64,000 nt of DNA from positions 48,721,154 through 48,785,153 of the forward strand of contig CM072887.1 of the NCBI GenBank assembly GCA_037013685.1. The letters are read 5' to 3'. Source of the stretch: Acridotheres tristis (Eukaryota; Chordata; Aves; Passeriformes; Sturnidae). Shown here in pieces: positions 24,501-36,500 of the stretch (the first letter of the stretch is position 1; the number at the start of each line of letters is the position of its first letter). The notes below the pieces were generated by a model that ran no database searches, was not told where the DNA came from, and saw nothing but the letters and a program-made list of their open reading frames with translations. Position numbers and translations under genes: made by a program.

Positions 24501-27500
24501 TTTCAGGGTAGCTGAAACAGATGAGGACGCTGACCTCCTTCTGTCAGTTCAAATGTGAAAAGTAGTTGCAGCATTTGCAATTGAGGTTGCTATGGGAAAA
24601 GTATCTGTGACTTCCACTCCCTTTTAGCACAGGTAGCTATCACCTCTCCGTCAAAGAGCATCAAGCTGCTAGTGGAGGCTGAACTCTTAAATAAGTGTAG
24701 GGAAAAGAAAAAAAAATGGTCACCTGAAAATCCCACTGGAGAACAACTGTTGCAGAAAATAATTATTTGGTTAATGAAAAGTATGATTATGCAACTCTGA
24801 GTCTGTTTATTAAAAACTGATTTGAGTTTTGCCTTATCTCTCCACATGATTTTAAAGATTCTGACATTGTTAGTCATACAGAAATGCAAAATCAAAGATT
24901 GTGTTCCCGAGTTCTGTTAATGAGATACTAATTCTGAGCAGCAAGACCATTATAATTCTTCTTCCTGCACTTTTAAACAGCTGAGTTGAGACTTGAGCAA
25001 CAAAATAATTTTGTAAATAAAATAAAGCCATAAGAAAATGTTTCCCTAGGATGAAGCAGTTTTTGTTTGAGGACTTAATCACTAGAAGAATTTAAATGAA
25101 CAAAAATATGAACAAAAATTCTAAATCATCATCATAGAATGGTTGGAGTTAGGGAGAGACTTTAAAGCTACGACCCTCCTGACATGGGCAGGGACATCTC
25201 CCACTAGACCAAGTTGCTCAAGCTGGCCTTGTCAGTCACTCTTCCCTTATCTGCCACTGCTGTAACCCTGTCACAGAAGGCCACCAGATTTGTTAGGCGT
25301 GATTTGCCCTTAGTGTTGCCGTGTCTGCTGTCACCAATCCCCTCATTATTTTCCATGTGCCTTAGCACAGTTTTAAAGATGACCTGTTCCATGATCACAT
25401 TCAGCATAGAGGTGAAATGACTGACCTTTAGTTCCCTGGTCTTCAGTATTCCCTTTCTAAAAACGGGGTGTTTATCTCCCTTTTCCAGTCAGTGGGAACC
25501 CATGGATGTAACTCTTCAGGCCCCATGTACTTGTCCATGTTCAGGTTCCTCAGATAGCCTCAAACCTGATCTTCTACAGTGGGTGATTTTTGATTCTCCC
25601 AATCCCTGCCTTTGCCTCCTGTGACTTGGGCAGTGTGGCTGGAGCACTTATTGAAGACTGAAGCAGAAAAGCTTTAATACCTCAATACCTCAGCCTCCTA
25701 ATATCCTGGATAACTAGGTCTCCCATTTCCTTCTGGAGAAGGTCCACATTTTCCCTAGCCTTCCTTTTATCTCTATGTACTTACAGAAGCTTTTCATCAT
25801 GTCCTTGATATCCCTGGCCAGATTTAATTCTATTAGGTACTTTGGCTTTCCTAACCTGATCCTGGCTTCTCAGACAATAACCAAATTCTCTGTATTCTAC
25901 CCAGGCTACATGTCCTTGCTTCCACCCTTTGTAGGTTTCCTTTTAGTGTCTGAGTTTTCCAGGAGATGCTTGCTCCTTCAAGCAGCTGTACTGGCTTTAT
26001 TTCCTGATTTCCTCTTTGAATAGAGAATGTGTCTCTAGTCTAACATTTCCTGGTAAGTAAATAATTCAATAACTTTTAATCAACATACAGCAAAATTGAA
26101 GACTCACTGCTTTTTGCATAGAAATATTTTAATTTCCAGCCCTGCCTGACTCAGAATTGAAATATTTTTTAAAAATTCAAAAGGTGGTAATTCTTATTTT
26201 TAAAATTATACAAATTAACTGCAACTTTTTTTTATTTCTATAGACTTCTTTCAAAGTGTGAAAAGATCAGGTTATAATTAACCAGAAGTGAATTAATAAA
26301 TTTTTCTTACTTTGCCATTAAAAGAATTATACTTAAAATTCATTGTGGAAGCCTCTGAACGTTTAGATGAAACACTAATAGCTTCCTAATAATCTCTTCT
26401 GTGGTATGCTTTACACACCAAACCTGAAACCTTTTCCCTTGAAATGTCTTTTAAAATGTGTATTGGAGAAGAAAATGCTGGATTTTTTTCCTTTGAAGTA
26501 GTTTCTGCTGTATTCAGTCTATCTTTCTATTAATCACATTTGTTAAAAGCATATTTCCTGTAACATACAGAAAACTTGCAGCTATTTTGAGTAAACAGAT
26601 TTTTTGTGTAATAAGGCCATACTTTATGGGAAATTATGACATAGTTTGAAGTTCAATTTGGAATAACAATACAGAGGATGGAAGGATTTCCCTCTCCATA
26701 ATCTAAGTTCTAGTACGTTTAGAAGAATATGAGAATAGAAATTATTATTAGAATTATTAGACCACATATCTATTTGAAGAGCCAAAAGATTTAGAAGTGT
26801 TAATTTTTAAAAGTCAAAGAAAAAAACCAAGTCAGAACAGAATAACCAAAGGGAAGGCCATAAGGCAGACCCATGAAAAAAAAACTGAGCAAAACTTGAT
26901 CATTTAATACAGTCAGTTTTACCTGAAAGCTCTTAATTTTAGATTTCATATCACTTTTATCACAGTATTTGTGGAAACACATGTATACAAAATAGGATGA
27001 CCTGGAAGTCTTCAGATACACAAATACTAAGGACATTAAGTGCCTGGTCCTTACATGGAAACCTTTATACAGGAGAGAGGGTTGCACAGACATACAGACA
27101 CATTTTTCCTTTAAAAAAATAAAATTAACAAAGAGGTAATTCCACATGATTTATTCTAATGTTATGAGGCTTCAAAACAAATGGTGCAAAAACAAGAAAG
27201 AAAAATATCTTCATCAAAAATTCAGGCCCAGAATTTTAAAAGACTGCACAGATCATGAATTCCAATAGATCTTTTATAAGGATGTGCCTGAGTATGTCTA
27301 AGTAGATAGGGCTCATCACCAGGTGTTTGAGTGATAGTCTGCACTTCAGTGGTTTTTTTTATTTGGTTTGGTTTGAACGAAAAAATACTAGTACCAAACC
27401 CAGCAAACATCTGAATTCTCAGTTGTGATCACAATCTACTCCATAACTTGGAAACATCTAGTTATAGAGAACACCACTATATACCACAGACAGGTAATTT

Positions 27501-30500
27501 ATGGGCAGCTTTGCAGAAGAGGCACTCCTTGATCAACAGATTCCTTGACCACATTAGGGATGAAATCATGTAATGCACAAAATTTGGAATTAACCATCGT
27601 TACTATACCTGCTGTCTCTCTCTGGGATTTCTTTAATAGCAATTCTGACTTGATTGCTCAGATCTCGTCCCGCATATACGATGCCGTATGTTCCTTTCCC
27701 CAGAATGACTCGCTCACCATTCTCATCATACTCATAATCATACTGCAAAGCAAACAACACCAACGTGAAATGGAACAAAGGATAACATTTATTCCATCTG
27801 ACCCTGTGACCATAACTAAGGCATCTAAGATTCTAGTAGCCTTCTGCAAAACACAGAGGATAAAGAACTAAAAACCACTTTAAGATATCAACTGGGATAT
27901 GGTGCAGACACCTTTGTTTGCCCACGGCTTCTGAGGCAGGCTTTTCAGGGAAGTGCGTTAAGCTGAGCTTTGCTGTACCCGCTCAGCGCAGTTCCACCTC
28001 GTGTCTTTGAGAGCAGCACCCACATCTCTGCCGGCAGGAGCTGCGCAACCAGAGCCGACAACAGAGGGCACTCACTGTGCGCCAGACACAGCCCGGCTCC
28101 CACTGGGCACAGGGAGCACGGCAGGACACTCCTCATCCCTCCCTGGGGCTCTCCTGACCTCCCCACGGCTCCCAAAACCAGCACAGCCTCAATTCTCGCA
28201 CTGCCGGCTCTGCCAGCAGAACTGTGCCAATGGAGCTTAGTCAGCACTGCAGTGCATTAAGCGTGGTTTCAGATGAGTTTGAATTTCAAAGAGTTTAAGG
28301 CCAGTCCAAAAACATTTGTTAGAGAGATTACCTGATGTGTCCTCTTGTGTAACACAGAATTTCACAAGCTCACTCCTGTGCTAAACCCAGTAGCTTAGGC
28401 CTACTTAAAGTACATTTTTATTTTCTTCCATATAAAGATGGCTGTCTTTTTAATAAAAGAAAGAATCTGCTACTTCTTTTAGTAGTTTGTTTCAGCAATG
28501 AATTATTCTCATGGTAAAGTCATGTCTCTTAGTTAAATTTTTTTGTTGTCATTATTTAATTACATTTTTATTCAACAGATTAAAGAGACCATTTCTCCTG
28601 TAAAAATACTTATTCATTGTAATCAAGTCACCCACTGCTTTTCTTTTTGCTAAAATAAACAGACACCCTAAGGTTCTCTATAGGTTTGGGTTTTTTTCTC
28701 TGCCACAAGTCACTCCAGTGGTTTCCCTTTGTCCAATCTCAGATTTCAGAGAGAGAACATTATAAAATGTGTTATAAATGCCTTATAAAATACCAACATC
28801 AAAACTGGGACAGAGGGCTGTCTGTATTCATTACACAGCACTGATTCTCTCAGTTATACATGTCTCTAGAGCTTCAAGACAGCAGATTTTCATATGATAG
28901 GACAGGGGCTTAAGTATTCTATCCTGCTCCCTGCCACCTCAAAGGAAGCCTGAACACCTTAAGTGCTGCATTGCACCCGATAGCCTGGTACTCCCTCTGC
29001 AACTGTGTGTGTGTTCAGATAAAACTCCAGGTGAGAACCTAGTGTAAACAGGTTAGACTTCACTAATTAATTCAGTAATCCCTGGAAAAGGAATGAATAA
29101 TTTACTTCAGTGAAGTGCTACATTAGAAGCCCACAATTTTGTATGTTGGGAGAAAAAAAAAAGTCCAAATACCTCTAGAGAGTCTCCATCACATTCTCCT
29201 TCCTCTGTAGTCTTCCCCATTTCTTCAGTGATACTGTTCACCATGTCAAAAAATCTGTTAAAAAAAAAAAAAAGATAGAGGGAAAAAAAGAAAATACATG
29301 CTTGAGACAGTAACTTGAGACAGTATAGGAACAAAGTAATGAAAGGACCAAGAGAGGGCACAAGTACAGTAATTATTATTTTATATAACTACATATTATG
29401 CACTAACAACGTATATATAAGTATATATAATTTACACAGTAAGTATAAATTCAGTGTATAAGTTTGCTTGTCAGAAGAAAAATTTTGTTTATATGGTGAT
29501 TTAGCCATCAAAATCTGAAGTTTTTCTATTTCTTTTACATGTACAAAAATCCATTAAATCTGAAATTGTTAATGGAATTAGTATTTCAAAATCTACAGTT
29601 GGTTGAAATTCTCATCCTATACCACCATTTCTTTATGTCCATTGAAAGCACTGAAGCATCATCAGAAGTGCTGGGAAATCTTGCTACATTTGGAAGAGTT
29701 TTTGTAGTGTAGGAATTCTAGCTTCAAGTTTTCCCTTGAATGAAAAGGATATCTATTTCATTACCTTTCATTTAACAAATCCTGTTATAAGTTATTTCTA
29801 CCCTTTTGAAAGAAGGCAAGTACAAAAACCATGTCATGCTAAGGTATTGCTTACTCATCTCTTAAGAAGAGCTCAGGTGTGAAGGGGAATGAACATGGTA
29901 AAAGAACCTACATGAACTGGAATGGATGAAGGAACAAGCTAGAGATTGGACTGTAAGGTGGATCCAGTCATTAATAGAGAGTACTGCAGTGATTTTTAGG
30001 CAAATTCGCAACCATTTTATCTCAAAAATATTTCCTTTGGGAATGCTTCCAGTATCAATTCAACACCACAGCCTCAAGCTTATAGAGCAGAAACACAGCT
30101 TAGAGAACCTGAGACATCCCTAACCTCTGCCAAATTTCCTGCAGGGAGACAGGTACAATCTTACTTATGTAAACATATGCTAATGTAAAGGAAATGAAAT
30201 GTGCTTGTTTTTAATTGTAAATAAAAATGTATTTACAGTTACAGAGAAATCTTGACCTGACTTTGTTGCTACTTCAAATGTTCCTACTTCAGGAAGTCCT
30301 TCTTAAGTTGTTTTGTTGAATTGGGGGCACACACTTTTAGTAAGCTGTAATATGATACCTGTTACAAAACTAATTCCAGAAAGGTGTGTGCAAAAAATAA
30401 ATAGATTTATAATTGTATTTGTTTCTAATGTTTGTCTGAGCTTGTTCTTTGATCCTTCATACATCAGATCTCCAGCGTATTAAGGTACACAGGGTGCTGT

Positions 30501-33500
30501 GTATTAAGCCTTCACACAAAAGATGCTGATCACTGAGGACACTCAGATCAACTTTCACCATAGTTCTGAAACAGTCAGTCCCTGTTTCGCATGCAGACAC
30601 CATCTATCCCATCACAGCCCATGTTTTTTTCTGAAATAACAGCAGTGACCCACCTTCTACAATGAAGTTCTGTGCAAAAGTAGATTTGAAAGTCATCCGA
30701 GTTGTGCAGCACATACAAGAAACAGCATCGTTCCTCAAACTTTGAAATGCTGAAAGAATGGCCAAGAAAGTTATTGGAAAGATTCATTTAGACTTTTACC
30801 AGCTTTGTCAAACAATACAGATAAACCCATTTAACATGGGAAAGCACCAGATTAAATCTGAGAATCCTAGTTTTTCCTTATTGTAAAATCACTCTCTGGT
30901 ATCCTCCAAAGTTCACATTCTGATGTTTGCTATCATTCAGCTTGCCCCACTTGTCCACACATTGCCCACGAAAGAGTAGGAGCAAAGAAATTAATAGGAA
31001 TATTTCCATTGACTGTGACATTTTTGTCTTTAGTACATTTAGGCAAGGCCCTTAATTTTCACTCCTGCAACTAGAATGAAACATTCTTGCAGGATCATAT
31101 CAGAAAGTTGGATTTTGAACTGAAATAATGAGTTCTTTGTGTTTTAGACATCAACCACAGCTCAATCTTGAAAAAAAAATTTTCTACTCGATTTCTCGTT
31201 AATTGGTACCTTGGTAGTAATTTGGAAAAGTATTTTTAAATTGAGTATCTAAATATAAAGTGAATTACTTTATTACCCTTGCCTGCTCACGTCTTCCTTC
31301 AGTTTTGCTTTCATCTGCTATAACTGCAGAGCAAAGATAAAGGAGAAGAAGGCATGTATGCCATTTTCTTATGGATGCATAAGTGCATCAATGGAAAAAC
31401 AGAAGAGGTGCAAACTCTTGTACAGTTGTCAGTTTTCCACCCCAAGCAGGCAGCAGTTCATGCAAAGAAATTCATTCAGCAGAACTGTTTTATAGGCATG
31501 CCATTACTCTGCCCCTTATAGAAAATATTAAATGTTATTTGAAATAACTCCTTCTGTAACTTTGTTACATATTGGGTGCCAGCTGTCAAGCTGATGCAGT
31601 ATAATTGATTCTTACTATATTGGAAAAGGGAGGAGGGAAATGGCTAGGGGTGTTAGAAGGGAAAATAATGCAGTATTTGAGAGACCAAGACAAATTAAAT
31701 CTCTTTATTAAGCTTATTAACATAGTGGACAAAATCCACAGTCCTAGTGACACCTATATATTTTAGATGGATCAAGACAGCCATCATGTTACTACTTAAT
31801 TTGTAGCACAATAAAGTCGAATTATGTATTATGTTGTGCCAAAGGACTGATGATTTGATTAATGTAACAGGGTTTTTTTAAGTATCAGGAAATACTTGGA
31901 ATTTTGAGCCTTTAATAAGTGTTTAAGATTGCCTGATCCTTGCTCTCCTTTATGACTGCTCTACTGTAAAACCCTGTAAGTTTTAATACACAAATGACTC
32001 GTAAGACAAGTTGGGGGGTCTGCCTTTCATAAAGCTAAAGAGTGAGTTTCATTATAAGAATATTTGTCTCTGTGTGCGTTAACTCATTTATTTTTACATT
32101 AGGGAAATTCATATATACTAGTGTACACAGTTAGGAAGACAGACACTGACCTGAGTTTATAAACTAACTTTAATTCAAGCTTTTCAAGCATATAAGTAAA
32201 TTCTCTAGATATGGACTAACTGATATTAACAGAATTACTCATTCAAGTACCATGTGCATTGAAACATTTTACTGACTAAACTGTCTGCTGAAACCTGACA
32301 TGCCCAGAAACCACTGACAAACACAGCAGTGAGTAAAAGGGTAAGAATGTGGAGTGTACACAGAGGCCAGGGAAATTCATAAATATTTAAGACCTTTAAG
32401 TGAGGGTTTAAATTGCTTTTCTATGTTTCTTTCCTCTCTGAACTAAAAAAAAAAAAAAAACAAAACAAAAAAGCTAAACTAAAAAAAGGAAGCGTAAAAA
32501 TCACCCGAGTTATAAAAGGACCCAGGATAATTTGCTTAGGAAATGCCTCACTCTGACAGTGCCCAAGCAGATAGTACCCACTGACATCTGTGACAGCAGA
32601 ACTGGGGCTGAATTCACCAGACTCCAAAAACAAACAGGGAAGCAAAGGTAGCACGGCCTTGTGCCCAGCTCATGTACTTCCAGATGAAGCAGCAGATTAA
32701 ATAGGTGAACAGCAGGAATCACAGAAAAGGAGCTGTGTGGAACTTCAGTGTGTTTTCTAGAAGTCCAGCAGTACAGGCACCTCTCATTATTGTAATTAAG
32801 TATTCTGATGAGATTCAAAGCTCCAAGAACTTGGGATGGAAGACAAATATCTTTGTCTCAAGCTTGTCTAAGTTCTTGAGCTATGAAAGTGGATGCAGAC
32901 CTCTGAGGCACTCTCCCATAGAAACAACACAAGTAGTGGTTATTTCATAATCCAGAACTTCTCCTGAACAGCGAGTAAAAGCCAGCTTGTTTTCTAGCAA
33001 ACTTCAGTCTGCCACTTCAATTTTATTTTTCAATTGGAAAAATAAAATTTCCTGTCTTCTTGCTCATATGCTGTCAGCTCTGCAGAACAGTAGGAACTTA
33101 GCTTGATAAACTAAGATGCCAAGTACCTTGGGGAAACAGCCATGTTCCAAAAGCTCAGATACATCCTTTAAAGAATACCAGCACTTTCTGGGCCAATTCA
33201 ATAAGAAACACTTGTATTTAAGAGGTCAAGAAGGCCTATGGCAAAAGCAGAGCTATTTACATTGGCACACAAACCGCTAATCAATGAGTTTCTTACGCTA
33301 AAACCAGTTGCTATGACTTCCTGCATACAGAGGGTGATTTAGCACTGTTCTGCTCAGAGAGTTCTACATATTTTCCAAGTTGCTTTGCAGTTCCTGAGAG
33401 CTGAACTTTATTACTTGTGAAACAGGATGCTGATTACCCTGGCTGTTACACAGCAGGCAGAAGAACTGACTCTCTGTCAGTGCTGTGAAGTATTCACCAA

Positions 33501-36500
33501 AAACGTGAGCCATTTCAAAGTTAGGTGTCTCTTCAGACCTGCTGTCTCCTTATGGAGTGCCATAAATATTTATAGAGGTCTTTGTTGTAAAGGCCTCCAA
33601 GATCAGGCACAAAGACCAGCCTTGTACATTAAGGCTGCATTTCTAAAGCTTACTCTTACTAGTCTAGAAGGGCTGAGAATCCTTATAAAGCTGGGAACTG
33701 CCCCTTCCTAGACCACTTCAAGTCTAGGAGCCTCGAAGTAGCCAAAAATAGTCTTGATACAAAAATAGATTAGAAGCAGGCCTAGTTCTGCAGGCTCACC
33801 CACTCCAAACAATACTTGCCTTCATAAAACTAGGAAAAAAACCCTTGCAAAATACTGAAAAATTAAGTGATCAGAAACTTGCATATATTTAAAAGAAAAA
33901 AACCACCTTATTCGGCTTCATGCTTGCCTAAGATAAATATTTCCCCCTGCAGCTCCTCACGGAGGGAGCCAGAGAGTTCTCTAAGAATTCACAGTGACTT
34001 TTGGCTCACTATAAAGTCATCTGAGTTGTTTTGGACATCTGTTCAGATGAAGAGACTGGAAAATCAATTGAAAAATTAAATGACCATTCACAGTTTAAAT
34101 AACCAAAGCAAGAGGTTACACTAGAAACAGTACTGGCCACAGCATGGTTTAATAAGGGGAAGGAAAAACCAAAATGACAGTAAATAAACAAACAAATTCT
34201 TTCTTTCCCTCTATTTTTTTTAGAGGCACACAAAAACACACTGTAGCCAAAACCCAAACCAGACTGAACTAAGCATATCATTGCAATTTTTGCCTAAAAT
34301 AAGCTGAATCCCACAAGATTGAATTTTCGTTCCTATTGATAGCATGGTGTTTTTAAGTTACTTTTTGGAAGGAAAAAGAATCATCCATCTGTGCAAAAAC
34401 GTCCTGCAGACATAGCAACAACTCTGTGTATGGAACAGTTATTATTAGAACAGAGCAAATGACTATTTAAAAAAATGTAAGTTTTCTGGACTTTTTTTTA
34501 ATTACACTACAAGGATAGTGGAAAGTTGCAGGATGACAAATACAGATAAATCCTCAGGAAAAGGAAAAAAGCGACTAAGATGAAGAATAGATTGCAAGAA
34601 GCTACAGCTGTGATAGAATATCACTGTCACTCCAAGGTCCGCAGAAGCAGCATAATACAAAATTCATTCAATTATTCCTTTAATTTCAAAACAAAAAAAG
34701 TGGAAAAACTTACCTTACCCCCCTAATAGAAGCAGCACAGAAGTTCCACTCATGGATACCTTTCTGTAACACACAGTAATAAATAAATAAACAAACAAAC
34801 AAACTAATGAATAAAATATTCCTCCTTATGAATGAAGGACCAGTAGGCATATCTTCTAAAATGAAGCTCATGAGATGGAAGGGGAAACACTCAAATGACA
34901 ACAATCTATTTATTATCTGTTAACACATTTTTCAAGGCTTTTTTTTTTCACCTGAAACCAAAGCAATAGAAGTTCTACATAAAAGTTTTGTGTTATTTCT
35001 TCGCTGTTTAAACTGCAAACACAATTTGCTGTTTTAGAAAACATTCAAAAGAGCAGATCAGGCCAGTATAGCCTTGTTTGGATACTGAACTTGGGATCAC
35101 ATGTGATACTCGGGAAAGGAGAGGGAAAAATATTCCAGTTCTGAGAATAAGGAGAGCTTGCTCTGCACACTCAATCTCCTACTGTGGGGGAAGGTCAGGT
35201 CAAGAGAGCCAGGAGTAGAAATGCAGGAGAGCAAAGTAGGAAATTCTTGAAAAGTAGGAAGAATTACTCAAATATGAAGGCAAAGTGTCCAAATAAACAG
35301 AAAGGAGATTTCACTAGGAATCCAGAAGAGACTGAGAAGAATGCATCAAAACCCGTAAGAGCTGCAGGAGTGAAAACATGGCTGGGAGAAAAAAGCCACC
35401 CCATGAAAACACAAAGGGCCAGGCCTCATCTATTTTCAGATCTTTTAAATTTACTGTCACATTCAGCAGAACTGAGTTCTCTGTAGACAGTTATATTGCT
35501 CTGTGTTTATGTTCTACTAAAACTTTACGTAGCAAACAGAAGCCTTTTGTATCTTCTAAAGAAAACATTCTCCTTTCAGGAGAAGGTGGAACTACACCAC
35601 CTCACAGCCCTGGCAACATTGGGATCCCATCACAGTGAGCCACATATTTGAAGAACCTTTGTTTTCTGCAGCTGAATTTAATTTGGCATTTCAGTGATCT
35701 GAGTAAGGGCATACTGTCAAATAGAAACATAATCAAATGTATTCCGAAAGGAGACTTGAAAATGTGTAACTTCAAAAATGAATAGTGAAATATACAGAAG
35801 TCAGAACAGACACACCACTGAAATGGTTATACAATGTGCAGAAAATGACAGTGGAAATTACTCTCCCAGCTATAACAGCTTTCTATGAGGATTCCTACAT
35901 CAATTTTTTCCTCTTCTGTAATTCTTCCCTTCCTGCTTAAATCACATTAAATGTTGTGATGCTAATATGAAATGACTAACACAATGGACCAAAAATACAA
36001 GCAAACATCTTTCTTGATACACAAATTTCATAACTATTATAAGTGTAAAGTGCAAAGCAGTAACTTCAATATCTCTTCAGTGTTAAATGAGATAAGGGTT
36101 TCTTTCATGGGGTAAAGGAACTGAAGAGTAGCCCAATATTAGGAAAATCTGGATTTGCATCTTGAAGTGGAAGTACTAACTGATGCTAGTTATGGCATGT
36201 TTATGAAGCTGCTATTTGAGTTGCCTGGTTCTCCCGAATGAAGGAAGATCAACTCAATCCCTATGTTAATGAGGAGGGGTTTCTGCACAGTCTTTTACAA
36301 CTCCCTTCATATACAAAATCTGCTAGTTTCCAATTTTCCATGCTTATAAACTCTCTTCAGACCGTAGCTATTGGTGCTTGTCCAATTCCCGGTACCGGGA
36401 ATAATTTAAAATCCAAATAAGTTAAAATATATATACTGAGAGGCAGAAATGCTCAAGAAACGTAACAAGAAGCATTAGTATTGGTCTTTTACCTGTCATC

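Noticed and set aside
28001..28260. Open frames on both strands as a novel gene
   Set aside because: GC-rich DNA has few stops; no splice or start context and no known domain. Kept only as a compositional finding.
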